Shown here in pieces: positions 1 to 12,823 of a DNA stretch of 64,000 bases. This DNA comes from Labyrinthula sp. Ha (Eukaryota; Sar; Bigyra; Labyrinthulida; Labyrinthulaceae): contig JAALGZ010000007.1 of assembly GCA_015227615.1 (NCBI GenBank), forward strand, positions 1,736,001 to 1,800,000, read 5' to 3'. The notes beneath the pieces are model-generated. The model saw only the letters and a list, made by a program, of their open reading frames with translations. It did not search any database and was not told the origin of the DNA. Every line of letters starts with the position of its first letter. Positions within the stretch are counted from its first letter, which is position 1. The position numbers were made by a program, and so were the translations under genes.

Positions 1-2434
1 GTTCGCTAACCAAGTGTTGGAAAAATTGAGCAAAGCTCTTGGTTTCACCCACAACTTCGCGGTGAGTTACGCGAGTTGGACGAACGGTGAAATTGAGGTG
101 GTACACAAAAAAGTACTTGACTTTTTGAAGGCCCTTGTATCGGAGAGAAGATATCAATGGGATGAATGGCCTTTAGTACTGGGCACTATACAGGCGGCAA
201 TGAACGATCTACCCATCATGTCTAGAAAGCTTCCAGGGGAAAGTAAGGCGCCTTGTGCAAACCAACTTTTCCTGTTCATAAATCCTGAGAAGGATTATAT
301 TGAAGCTGCTGCTTTTCCGAGGTTGATCTCGAGAAAGGTAGGTGGGGAAGTGAAGGTAATAGATACTGAAGGGGACACCTTCTTTAAGTTATCGAAGAAA
401 TTTCGAGATCAACTCGATGAGTATCAGGGTCGGGTTGCTGACTATGTGTCTCTGATGAAATCTAAAAGAAATGCCTACTGGAATAAAAGGAGGAAGCGTT
501 TTGATAAGGCTTTGCTCCAATATCAGGTAGGTGAATGGTGTCTCATTAGCACTGCTAAGACGCCGAGAGAGACTAACAAGATTAAGCTTGAGTGGTCTGG
601 CCCTGTATTGATACAGGAGGCACTTAGCAATAATGTGTACCGGGTGCGACTCTTGAACGGTATGACCTTAACGGTTCATGCTTCAAGGTTGTATTTTTAC
701 GAGCCCTCAGGGTACGTGCCGGATGACGCATTGAGAAAAATCTTTATCAATAATTGGGGTGAGCTTGAAGTGGGGAGGTTCCATGGATTGCGATACTCTA
801 ATGGAGAATGGTGGTTACATGTCCATTGGAAAGGGTTCGAATCTCGAGATGATACTTGGGAACCTCTCAGATCTATGTATAAAGATGTCAAATCACTTGT
901 CATAAAATACTTAGAGAATCAGAGGAAGCCTGTAAGGGATAAAAGAAACTCGAAGAGGGCTATGGCCTGGATCGAGAGACATATCCTAGGTGATATCAAT
1001 GTTAGCTGGGTTGGTAAAATGAGGCCTAATCTGAGATCGCATCTTCTAGTTGAAGGTAACTGGTGGGAGGAACGAGAGGCTGTTCCTTTCTACGTAAAGA
1101 ATTGGTCTGAGTTGGAAAAATTTGTTATGAGATGTCTCGTGAAATGCTTCGGTATGGGCGACTTTGAGTCGTTTACGAAGTTCATGCCACATAAATCGAA
1201 GGCAATGATGTACTCATATATTCAGAGAACTATGGGAATCATGAGCTTGGCTGGATTTAATGGTAGAAAAATTGATATAGCCTCGGAAGATCGAAAGCAA
1301 GAATATAATTTTCCAGTGGAGAATATTCTGTGTTCATGGAAGTATGATTCTTTTGAGACGGCGAAATCATTGATGAGCTTCGTGATACCAGAGGGTGCAG
1401 GGAAAGCATTCTGCAGACAAGTAGAGAGAATGCAATCAAAAGCGAGACAGGATGTGTCTAAGGTGAGAGACTGCTTGCAAGAATTGACTGAAGTAAAAGG
1501 TTTATGGCTAGAAATCTCGAAGTATGTATTCGAGGGGTTATCGTTTGTAAGTAATCCTGAAGGATATATTTTGGATGACCGTAGAACCGTGACTTTGGTT
1601 GAAACTGTAGAAAATGTTCAAATAAGTAGTGAGAGTATAGAGACTAGCTCTGACTTAAGGATATTTATGAAAGTAGACAATATAGGTAACTTCACTTTGA
1701 CCAAACTGTATGGCAATATATTTGACCTGTCGGGTGAGTCGTGGCCTTTTTCGGTAAAGGTCTGCATATTCCCTAGAGAGAGAACTTGGTATTTTGCTGA
1801 TGTTTATGAAGGAGATACCGTTGCTTCATGGCCAGGTGATGAGGTAGATCTTCTCCTTGTCGATCCACCATGGGCCACTGGAACCTTTAATCCTGTGAGA
1901 GGGATCCGAACTCGATATCCTAAATGCAAAGATTCTGAGGTCCTCGATATACCTTTTGAGAACATGAAGCCGGAATTCATTGCTATCTGGGTTATCGAAA
2001 GGAATCTAGGCAGAACCTTACAACATTTTGACAAGCAACAGTACGACTTAGTTAATATAGTTGACTGGATTAAATGTACCAAGTCAGGGGTCTTGCGTAC
2101 ATCCTTGGGTTATTACTTTCAACACTCGGTAGAAATGCTGCTGGTGTTTGCGTCTAGAACTAAGAAAGAGAGGGTTCTTGATGAGACTCATAAGCTGAGG
2201 GAAATAGAGTTACTATGGGCTGATCGGTTAGAAAATGGTGTAAAGCCTTTGAAGGCTTATGAATATTTTGAGTCAGTATTTGGAAGGAACACTCTTAAGG
2301 TTGAGCTTTTCGCAAGGTGCTGCAACCTGCGAAAAGACTGGGTTCAATTGGGATTCGAGGTCGATCCTCGATCAAGTGGGGTTGCTTTTGGTTGTGGCAT
2401 GTCGACGAATGGAAAAGAGGCACACCTCTTTTAA
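1..2434 (+). mobile_element. Ty3/Gypsy-type chromovirus, 3' part: integrase, chromodomain, SANT-like segment, MT-A70 methyltransferase
   Basis: The left window edge cuts the element, so gag, protease and reverse transcriptase are not seen. One frame is open from the edge to a TAA at 2432-2434 (about 806 codons). In order it holds the end of an integrase core and its C-terminal domain (codons 1-240), a chromodomain (about 250-305, with VHWKGFESRDDTWEP), a SANT/Myb-like stretch (about 364-415), a linker I do not recognise, and an MT-A70 domain with the catalytic DPPW at codons 617-620. The MT-A70 end, KVELFARCCNLRKDWVQLG, matches the conserved end of METTL3/IME4-type enzymes. Chromodomains in such elements are known to bind modified histones and steer integration; MT-A70 enzymes methylate N6 of adenine in RNA or DNA. 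The part in view looks whole, and an intact long frame suggests a young copy. Confidence 0.85.
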
Positions 2435-2850
2435 GATGAGAAGGGGGATGTGTATGTTTGATTAGTAACGTCTCAGATAACTTGGGTTATTTAACTAACT
2501 TCGTATAACATATATAGTATTTGAACTATTGTCAACAGTATGGTTACCTGTGTAAGTTAATTGCAGACCTATAGAATAATTGTAAGTAGAATAAATATCA
2601 CATATGCATTTTGGGAGATCTAGAGTAGAGTTAATAGATAATAACAACATTTTGAAAACTTTATAGATTCTCGTCTAAGACACAGTTTTCGGTAAGTGCA
2701 AAAACCCCTGAGTGTTAACAACGCCTTGTGAGTTTATTGCATTGATACTTAGCATAGTATCGGAGTTTGTGGCTTGAAGAGAGCCCTTACAAAGTCTGTG
2801 GATAGATCCCTTAGCAATAAGAGCGATCTAGTTGTATCCAATAGTTACTT
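2435..2850 (+). repeat. Polypurine tract and probable start of the 3' LTR
   Basis: A purine run (GATGAGAAGGGGGA, 2435-2448) directly follows the polyprotein stop and is followed by TGTGTATG, the usual TG start of an LTR. The right boundary cannot be fixed because the 5' LTR lies outside the window; the end given is a guess. Confidence 0.45.
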
Positions 2851-5198
2851 CGGATACGAAAAGACATAGAACGTAGTCGTTCTATTGTGATAGCACGTTC
2901 TCATACGTCTGAACGCTCGAGGGTTTTCCGAGTGTACAAATACTGTATTACTTAAAAGAATGCTGTCGAACTGCTGCTGTTTCATTTTCCACTTGTACAA
3001 ATATGCTTCTTTAAGAGCCAAAATGTGTTGACATACTCCTATGGTTTTCAGCATGAGTTCTTCTTTTGCTTTATTTTCAAACTACATGTTATTTATGAAG
3101 GAAAAGGACATCATGAGAACACATTTTTTTAACGAAGTCCGTATATTTCAAAGTAATAGGATCTACTTGTGTGTCAACGTTCTAGCTAAATGTACTCCAG
3201 AAACGACTGGTTGCTTCAGCTTTGAATAAAAAAAAGCTGCAGGGAAATAATATAAGATAAAATCAAGGTAAAATTAGAACCCCACTTCAGTATAGCAAAC
3301 TTAGATGCAGTGCGCTTAAAATGTTTTAGGACTTTATTTAGTCTTTGAACATGGTAGGTAACTGAAAAAAACTTTGTGAAAAGAATTTCTTTGTGAAATG
3401 CGGAGGATTGGAAAAATATATAGGAAACGTTCTTCCACAGTGCCTGTATTTTTCCTTTTCACAATCGAAGAAACTTAAGAATTTTCAACTTTACCAGGGT
3501 AATAAAAGTTTGGTGCTCAAAGTTGTAATTGGCAGGGAAAATATGGGTGTCTTACTTCAGACTAGTAAGACACAATCTCAACCTAAGTTTAATATCTGTT
3601 CCCTATTTAAGCAAATAACCGACTGTGACCTTCATAGCAACAGCAATTAGATATCTATCTCATCTTCTTACCATAGTTTATTTATTCTATACTGTGGCCA
3701 AACTATTCGAGTTTTATTTGAAGCAATATCCACTATGTTCGAATTTCTTATATCGAACAAGCAGAGTTATTATATAAGCTGCTTATTAAAATATATATAT
3801 AATATATAGGTGGTTTCTATGGAAATAAATACTGTTAGTATTTAAACTTAAGTGACTGCTAAATGTAACACTTTCCACAAAACTACAACACACACAACTA
3901 CTTTCGTTTTCAAAGTTTTTTCTTGAGTAACACGAAATATTTAATGCAATGAAATGATGTTGAAATATATCATCACATTTGAGATAGCTGGCTTTTATTT
4001 TGCAAAAGTATCTTATTCTCGGCTTTGTACAGGTTGAAGAAGAAAGACGAACACTTGTTGCAAAATTAGCTCGTTTCCAGCAAGTTTTCAAGAACATAAC
4101 AAAAACTAAGCTTGTGTAACTTGTTTGGATGAGTTCGATGCGAAGAATGAAGGTGTTTTAAGCTGTTTCATAAGATTGATATGCTCTAACTGTATAAGAA
4201 AAACATTAGCACCTGTTTCGAAGAACATGCAGGGAATACGTTTCCCTGCCCATCCCTATCACACTGCGCAGATCTTTCCCTTTCGTACAAAATTATTAAA
4301 AAAACTATAAATGCTATCAAGCGAATGAGACAGCAAAACATATTTTTAGGAGACATAAATAAAGGATTTACAAAAGCTGTTGTACGCAGAAGCCAGGATA
4401 TGTTGCCATGTCCCGAAAAGAACTGTAGCAACGTTGTAGTTTTAGAAGTCTCTTGTTTGGATGAAAGTTCTAGACCCGGAAAGAGAAATAGACAACATAA
4501 TACTTTTGTAATATTTATGGATAGAGGTCTTGTACATTATGTAAAGAAGATTGGTTTACACAATATATCTCCTATTTTTTCGGCTTTTATAGTCTTGTTT
4601 TTAGTGCACGACTTCGGCGTATTACTGAAATTGTGATTTAAGGCTGAAAAAAACTTCAGATGAATTTTCTCGTTTAAACTAAAATTAGAGTAATGGTCAT
4701 ATCATATAAAAAGTTGTTTTTAATGACCAAAATAGACAGCTGCTATAACACAGCAGAACACATGTTGATCAATCCTGCTAGAGGTTTGCAAGAAGAATTA
4801 TTTCAAAGATTAAAGGAGCGAAGCAAAAAGCACAAGAAAATGTTAGTACTCAGATATGAAACATTTTATTTAAAATCTGCCGTTTGCGCAGGTGTGTAGT
4901 TGAAAATGTTGGGGATTCGAGTTTGCTGACTCTGTGAGATGTGGAAAGACCTTCTGTTTGGTTTGGCAAGAAGTAAAGCCTTGCATGCACTGACATCACT
5001 ACAGTTATTAAAAAGTAATTATTGAAATGTATTTACCTTTGAATAAAAATATTACAAGTATAAAATCCTATGTGTCCATAGTTCAACAGGACCCGTAGAA
5101 CACTCTAACAGATAGTCTGGTTACTTTATAAGAATTTTCCCAAAAGGGAATCATCTTGCAAGACACACAATTCATTCGACGAAAGGAACAGTTGCAGA
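2851..5198. other. Gene-poor stretch
   Basis: No gene is recognised. There are weak open frames on the plus strand at 4325-4636 (103 codons, hydrophobic C-terminus) and 4693-4899 (68 codons, basic and helical-looking), neither with a known motif. A short coiled-coil-like run preceded by a splice-acceptor-like TTTGTACAG lies near 4022-4120. A small AT microsatellite is at 3790-3808. These may be relics of a decayed gene. Confidence 0.4.
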
Positions 5199-5804
5199 AT
5201 GATAGACTCAATCAAATCATCCGCCAGTGCTGCCTCTGCAGTAAATTCTGCCAAGAATAGCATTAATAACGTATTTAATCAATCTGATGTACTATATCCT
5301 CATTATTTTAAGGTTTAGAACACTGAAGCTGCGGTAGATCAAGATATCATAGATAAAGCACCACTACTAGCAGAATTTGGATACAAATTTAGTCTTCTCA
5401 TTAGCTTTATCACATATGTTCTAAGTTTTGCTTTTGGAGTTGTTGCATCAAACATTGGAGGGGGTGGTGGAGGAGGATTCGGGTTTTTCGCTTGTTATAT
5501 GTTTGCTTCATTTCTTCTCTTTGGCTCGAGCTTGTTTCTTGCAGGATTCACCTATCAACGAGGACATGCTCTAGAAGGCTTGAGAAAATATTTAGTGCTT
5601 CTTTTGGTCTGTTCATTCCTTCTTGTATTGATTCTTGGCCTTAGTAGTGCTTCTCGTGGTTTTCTTGTGCTTCTGATCTTTCTGCAGTGGCTAATTGGTG
5701 GGTTTTATGCAGCTATGTACGAGTCAAAAGTCGAGTCGATTGTCAATGCTTCGATCTGTCAACAAAAAACGAATATGGATGCGAATAATGTTCAACAAGT
5801 CTAA
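5199..5804 (+). CDS. Small four-helix membrane protein, unknown function
   Basis: Two exons, 5199-5270 and 5319-5804, joined across a 48-nt GT-AG intron (GTATTT...GGTTTAG) in phase 0, give 185 residues ending in TAA. Residues 1-45 are hydrophilic and Ser/Ala/Asn-rich. Four hydrophobic segments follow at about 46-69, 79-103, 114-134 and 138-157, with a run of seven glycines (71-77) between the first two, then a polar tail. I do not recognise a family; the layout resembles small tetraspanning proteins of vesicle or ER membranes, but that is shape only. The ATG was chosen because it opens a short 5' exon, as in other genes here, and the join keeps the frame. It is convergent with the broken duplicated gene at 5988. 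Confidence 0.7.
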
Positions 5805-5940
5805 TTCTTAAGAAGAACTTGGTTTCGAAGATTTGGTTTATTCGATTTGCAAATTATTTGTTTTTGTCTAAAAATGTAAGATCATGAACTGAAGGTGCTT
5901 AAATCCATATGTATAGATAAAGGTTTTGGTCAGTCTGAAG

Positions 5941-6685
5941 ACGATATTGCTTTCTTTTTTTGTTGTGTGGGTTTAGTGCTTAAAAAACTATAGACATCTA
6001 ACGCTAGCTACATCTACGTCATTTTCGTAGGATCTAACTAATACTTCAAGAAACAGCTTGTCTTCGGCACATGCACTTCTACTGAGCTCAATAAACTCAT
6101 TGAGTTTCTTCTCTACCTTGATGTGCATTTGAGCATCTTCATCACTGCTCACCGAAACAAAAGAATTTCTTCGAACTCTCCAAGCTGTTTGCTCTACATC
6201 CTGCCCATAGTTTTCTTTCTTCACAGTGTCAACTTTTCTGAACCTGAAACGCTGTCCAAGTCCTTTAAAGAGTCTCTTGAGTTTATCAAACTTTCCTAAC
6301 TTCTCTCTCTCTTTGAAAATATAACTCCTGAGAACGACCCAGCTCTCAGTCTTTCTTCAACCTGCTTTCTAGAAGCTTCAGAAAGTTCAACATTCTCAAC
6401 ATATAACTTTGTGAAAGTTTTATCTGTCACTAACCCACCAACAAATGCTGTAGTTCCTGCATATTCAACAAACTTCTCATACTTCATATTTATACTTGAG
6501 TTTATTATTTTAGTATGACCGAAAAAGAATCGGTAGAAAAACACTTTTTGAACCGAAAATACACACTTAAAAAGCTGCAATACACACTATTTAAATAATT
6601 TTACTATACAAACTGAAAGCGTAAAAGCACAAATCTGTTATATTTTGGGTAAAATTATAGAAAGAGCAATTATTTTCCTTGTGAG
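5941..6685 (-). pseudogene. Copy A of a duplicated gene, frame broken
   Basis: This is a near-identical inverted copy of 58768-59506, including about 190 bases before the start codon and about 55 after the stop. The ATG corresponds to 6487 and the stop to 5988-5990. The encoded protein differs from copy B at only a few residues. A two-base length difference in a GA-rich run near 6300 puts the second half in another frame, so copy A is probably a pseudogene unless that is an assembly error. No family is recognised. Confidence 0.8.
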
Positions 6686-6689
6686 AAAA

Positions 6690-9600
6690 ATAATTTCTGT
6701 CACAACAACAGCTGGATTGGTAAACAGGGAGAGCAACGGCGTAGAGAGCTAACAGAAGTGTTTAGTAAATCAAGATCCAAGCAAGTAGAAAATTGTAGAA
6801 ATGAAGAAATCGATGGTTTGGTCACTACTCCTGCAGCAAAACTTATTATGATGAGGCGACAAAACTGTTGGTTTCACCTAATGGTCTTACACAATCCGCT
6901 TGTAACAAGTCACAGCACAGTTAAGAACCGCTTGGGTTCGAGTGTAACCTCTGGTACATGTCGTTACTAGAAGAAAAATAAGAAGTTTTATAGGGGAATA
7001 TCTTTGGCATTGCATGTTTGCAGGGATAGCATGAGTTTTATCCGGCAATAAGTGTTGTTTTCAGCTTACTTTGGAAGAAATAAGCAGATTGAGGAATTAA
7101 CTTACAGCATCTAAGAGGAGAGTTGTATAAGACCAAGCGAGATGCCTCAGCAAGTACAAAAATTAGTTCATAACATAATCCGATATTTGTTAGTTTTAGT
7201 AACCAAGTATTTCGAGCTGGATAGGAAGGCCGATAAAGCACTTGTTGCCTACTTAAAACAGCACCACTGGTTTTCTGTTCGTTTTAAGCGAGTTTTCTCC
7301 ATGGCTTTCCATTAAAGAGAATGATTTAAGATTATATTTCAACATTACCGAAACACCGTATTAAGGTCAAACAAAGGAATTAAGGGAAGTTAGATTGGAA
7401 ATATGTTTCTTGTTTATGATATTCAGTTTATAGTATAAACAACCTTTGCACTATGCTGTGTTAGATGGATCAAAGACTATTGCAATTCAATAAAAGCTTA
7501 GTATTCGCATTCAAATTGTATCTTTTCCTATTACTTAAATTCCATATGACTGCATAAAGACTTCCAATTGTTTCCAGGTGACCATCTGGCTGGAGACCTC
7601 TAAATGGATTAGACCTTTTAGTTAGTACTGAACATAAAGGAATAAGCTAGCGTCCAATCGAAAGATCACACCCACAGAGAAAGAAGCTATACTTTCTATT
7701 GTCTGTAAAGATAATATATATTTAGCTTCAAATTTCCATCTAAAGAATAATTCTGAATTAATGGTTTTCCAAAAATGGTACCATCCTATTCTGTATATAG
7801 ACATGTGATAATCAGCAGAGCTAAATAACATAGGGAGTCAAGCTCAAATGAATGCAATGAAAATTTTTAGCTTAATGAAAACAAAAATAATAATTAAGGG
7901 TTTCGCTTTTCTGTTGCCATAATTTTGGCTCAGTTTATATGAACAGAGCTTAGGATTAAGATTTCTAGTGTCTTCTTCCAGATACAACTTAAAACTTACC
8001 CCATAAACTAGAGCTCACGGAAATATTGATTCACTCTATAGCCCAATTATTTTCTGTTAAACTAGAAAGAAAGTGTTCAATTCTGAAGGATTTTCTTATA
8101 GGTAAATTAGAACTAGGCTACTATACGTACTTGAGACACTGTATTGGTTTTTTTAACTTCCTAAGATTAATAGAATCATTATAGTCTGCTAAGTATCTAA
8201 CCAAATGTTTCTTAACTTCAATATATATTTTGCGCTGGCTTCACGATGTATCTGAAACCCCAAATTCTTATAAATTTTAATAATTGATTCCTTATTTCAC
8301 TCAATGAGGTTATTCTTCATTAGGAATACTTTTTTAATCTGCTTTACTTAATCCGATCCCAACCGGCTTTTTCTGTGGCCATTGAGAACTCATATCCTAA
8401 GACTTGATGATCACAAATTGATTTACAGTTTCAGTGTTAGATCCTACATTTACTAAAGAAGAGAACCACCCAAAATAATTATTTGTGTTTTAACCTTAAA
8501 TATTCCATATTGCTGTATATTCCACTAGATATTATTCATGAAGATACCTTCAATAGCACATAATGCTTCCAATTTGGCTAGAACATGAACTATGGTCACA
8601 ATCTCAGAATATAAAAACTTAATTGTATCAAGAAAAATAACTAGAGGGAGAGTGAGCTTTTCAATAATTTTAGGTAATGGATAAAAAACCTAACCTGACG
8701 TTAAGGAATTGCAATTATGAGTTTTGCTCTATTAGACTAGAAACAATGACTAAAAGGATTGAAGAAAAGGTGTTGGAGGGGAAAGCAGGAAACTTCATCA
8801 TCTTTGTATCTTCTCAACAGGGGAATTGTAATCATGACAGCATGTATCACCCCTAATCCATTGCTGAGCATTAGATATTTTTTATTAAATTTCTAAGAGG
8901 ATGGATGTGCCATTAAAATTTTCCAAGAAACACCATTTCTTTGACCGCATTCGTTTTAACCTTGACACCGTGTTCAAGAGTGCTGAATGAGGTTACCACA
9001 CATGATACCTGATTGTCTTTTATCTACTTAAATAAAACATAACCACAAACCATGATCATTGCTTCTCTAACTGCATATAGTATGGCCAGGTAATTTTACA
9101 TTTGTTCTTCTTTTACTTACCCTTCTCATGAGACGCAAGAAATATCTATATGTAATTTCTACAGTCATGAAACTGCATATCCTAACCTAGGTGCCATGGC
9201 TTATATATTTAGTTTTGCAAAATATGCTATTAAGCCCGAATGCAACATTAGGTTTAATTTCAAATTCGTATGTATCCTGCAACCTACACATTAACATATA
9301 CTAAAATTTTGCTATTAGCAAAAACTTTACTAGTATTATGTTCTCTGTTTTTTTCTTCCCTATCTATGCCACTATAAAGTTAAACACAACCTATAACTAG
9401 ATTCTTTTCTATATTCAATAACTAAAAGCAAGAGAAGAAGTTCATATTATAAGAAAAATTCTTAGCAATCCTGGTTAACAATGTAGCGTGTTAAGAGTTC
9501 AGACTTCTGCTCAAAAACAGCAAATTCGGTTAGCTGCAATGCACCTTTTCTATAGATTAAATTAAGGTGAATTTAAAGGAAGAAGGATTAATTATTAGGC

Positions 9601-10468
9601 TAAAGACTTCTCAGATAAGAATTGCATTAGTAACCAAGCAAATGTGTTAGAATCAAACTATTGTTTAAATACTTCTCTACGTGCAAAAAAAGGTTACCTA
9701 AAACTTCCATAGATATGCTGCTATTGGCATTGAAAAGTGCTTCATGACTGAAAAGCTGTTACAACATTTATTAAGTAAGTAAGTTCTTGACTTTATGTGT
9801 CAGTTTATATCATACAGCATTTGCTTTGTACTTTTCACTTAAATCAGCAGGTGGCTGCATGTTTTATCTCTGTGGTCACTAGCTAAGCAGAACAAGTCAT
9901 CTCCAAGTAATTACCTTAGCAAGAATCGAATACTGTGCAAAACAGAACTTAATAAGTTTTATATTCACACATTACATCTTTTAACAATGGTTTGTCGATT
10001 CCACTCTTCAAGTGAACCAAGAAACCTCCTTTCTTGGCATATGAAATCTTAATGAAAGCTAGCTATGATCTACATACGCTATGAAAAAGCATATTTTTTC
10101 TTGGATATTATTTATAAGTTTATTTTTATTTTCCGGATATGTTTGCTCGATACTATAAATTACCGTACTGCGCAAATAAACTACTCTATGGAGTTTTTCT
10201 GTGCTAAATCTGATGTATTCTTTTGGAGCTAAGAAGTCAGATGTTTCAGATAAATCTTCTAGGCAGGTAATTTAGCTATTGATTTTTACTGGCTGTGGTT
10301 TTCCATCTACCTTATATTAGTTTGAATGTTTGATTTTACTTGACGTGCGACATTTTCCTTTTATAAAATTAAGCCTACTTTTACCATGTATTCTAATTCC
10401 TAAACTATATAATTGCCCAAAATTACATTTCTATAATTTTATACCAAAAAAGACATAAAATACAAGAA
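6690..10468. other. Gene-poor stretch upstream of NAD synthetase
   Basis: AT-rich sequence with stops in all frames; open frames do not exceed about 70 codons and none carries a known motif. I see no RNA gene or clear repeat. The promoter of the NAD synthetase gene should lie at its right end; no distinctive element was recognised there. Confidence 0.4.
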
Positions 10469-12823
10469 ATGTTTCAAAGAAACTGCTATGCGACTTTATC
10501 AACGTGTTCTCTAAACCAGTTAGCAATGGATTTTAAAGCAAACGCTGATCGGATTAGAAAATCTATTGTAAAGTCCAAATCCAAAGGTGCACGATATAGA
10601 CTTGGCCCTGAACTTGAGATTTCCGGATACGGATGCGAAGATCACTTCTTGGAGTTGGATACTTTCAACCATAGCCTAGAAATCCTTGCTGATTTCCTCC
10701 AAGACTCGGAACTCACATACGATATAGTATGCGATATTGGACTTCCACTTCTTCATAAGGGATTAAGTTACAACTGTCGAGTGTTTTGCCTGGATGGGAA
10801 GATCTTAGGGATTCGACCGAAGAAATTTTTAGCTGGAGATGGAAACTATAGAGAGCAGCGATGGTTTCAAGATTGGGGAAGTGGTAAAGATGCATCACAT
10901 ATGTTTTTATTCTTATTTTTCTTATAGTATAGTTTTATTGATACGTACTTCTTGCCTGAGATTCTTCGAGAAGCAACGAATCAAAAATCTGTTCCTTTTG
11001 GAGACATAAGATTCAAATTTAGTGATGGAATAACACTTTCCCCTGAAAGCTGTGAAGAACTTTTTACGCCTGCAAGTCCGCATATAGAGTTGTCTTTAAA
11101 AGGTGTGGATATTTTTGCAAATGGATCAGGGAGTCATCACAACTTACGAAAGTTGCATCAGAGGGTGGACTTGATGTGCAATGGTATGAGAAAATGTGGA
11201 GGTGTTTATATGTATGCAAATCAACTTGGTTGCGATGGAGGAAGAATGAACTATGATGGATGTGCGCTGATAGTTCAAAATGGAGACATTTTGTCTCAGG
11301 GAGAACAATTTACCTTGAAAGAAGTTGATGTTAATGTAGCTACTGTGGATCTATCTGAGGTTCATAGGTATAGATTAGGGATTAAGGCGAGAAATGTTCT
11401 GAGCAATGCGAAAGTGTGTGAAGATGAAAACTCGGCAATTGTTCAAGTTGAGTTTTCTCTTAGTGGAAATAAAGTGGTTTCCAGTGGAATTCAACCCGCA
11501 AAATATTACAAGTTTGAAGAGGAAATAGCTTATGGGGCTTCTGTTTGGTGCTGGGATTATCTTCGCAGAAGTGGTGCTAATGGATTCTTTCTCCCCCTGT
11601 CTGGCGGAGCTGACAGTTCATCCACAGCTGCAATAATTGGCTGTATGTGTCAAATGGTTGTCAAGTTTATTTCTGACGCAAATGTGGATGAAGATGAAAA
11701 GTTAAGGGTTAGAAAAGCTATTTCTACTATTACCAAAGGAGAAATTAAGAATTTTGACAAGTGATTTGCTTCTTTTTCTTTATTGTTTTAGTTTGACAGC
11801 TCAGGAACTAGCCAATTGGGTGATGCACACAGGGTACTTGGGAACTTCAAATTCTTCTGAGACCACTAAGAACTTAGCTCACTCCCTTGCTGAGCAAATT
11901 GGAGCTTATCACTTAACATTGGATATAAACCCAATGATTGATGCTTTAATGGTTGTGTTCGCTTCCATTTCAGGAGGTTTAATCCCAAAATACGCTGTCC
12001 ACGGAGGTACGAGAGAAGAAAACCTTGCTTTACAAAATATCCAAGTATTCAACTTGTTTGTGTTTATTTCCAGGCAAGATTGAGGATGGTCTTATCATAT
12101 TTACTTGCACAACTCTTACTCTGGGTGAGAAAGAAGAAATCAGGTGCTGGTTGGCTCTTAGTTCTTGTACTAGTTTAATTGATGTAATTTTAGGGTTCAG
12201 CCAATGTAGATGAAGGTTTGCGAGGTTACCTTACGAAATATGACTGCTCAAGTGCTGATCTAAACCCCATTGGCGGAATTTGTAAAACTGATCTGAGACA
12301 GTTCTTGATGTGGGGTTCCTTGGCAGATACCCTTAGTTTTCCTGCCCTGTATGCAGTTACGACGGCTACTCCATCAGCTGAGCTCATCCCTATGGTGGGC
12401 AATGAAATCCAAAGTGATGAAGTTGAGATGGGTATGAGCTATGCTGAGCTCACATATTATGGAAAATTGAGAAAAATATATAAATGTGGTCCTGTGTCAA
12501 TGTTTCAAGCTCTTTACCATGAGTCAAAAATGCAATGTCCAAACACTAAACATCCAAACCAGAATCCTTGGATTGGTCTATCTGCTAGGACAATAGCAGA
12601 AAAAGTCAAAAGATTTTTTCGATTTTATTCAATCAATAGACACAAGATGACGGTGATAACTCCTAGTGTCCATATGGAGAACTATTCGCCAGATGATAAT
12701 AGGCATGACCTTAGACAATTTATTTACAATACTTCCTGGCCACACCAGTTTGAGAAGATGGACCAACTAGTAAATTTAATAGAGTCGAGAGAAAAAATAA
12801 TGAATGGTACGAACAATTTGTAA
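10469..12823 (+). CDS. NADSYN1: Glutamine-dependent NAD+ synthetase
   Basis: This enzyme makes NAD+ from nicotinate adenine dinucleotide, ATP and glutamine in the cytosol. Five exons (10469-10902, 10933-11760, 11792-12044, 12074-12166, 12194-12823) join across introns of 30, 31, 29 and 27 nt to 745 residues; human and yeast enzymes are slightly above 700. The N-terminal carbon-nitrogen hydrolase domain (about 7-300) has [10 protein letters not shown] with the catalytic Glu, the [11 protein letters not shown] region, and the nucleophile Cys in SCEELFTP (about residue 185). The C-terminal synthetase has the ATP PP-loop SGGADS (368-373) and the conserved [18 protein letters not shown] and NRHKMT blocks. 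The first intron is the least certain: its donor (GTTTTT) was chosen to keep the frame and the family alignment. The other three joins restore conserved sequence exactly. Confidence 0.95.

Noticed and set aside
2490-2530. TAACTTCGTATA followed by an imperfect inverted copy, resembling a loxP half-site
   Set aside because: Only one arm matches well, the other has several mismatches, and no recombinase is present; chance similarity in AT-rich LTR sequence is likely.
6940-6960. GGGTTCGAG resembling a tRNA T-arm (B box)
   Set aside because: No matching acceptor, D-arm or anticodon stem could be found around it.
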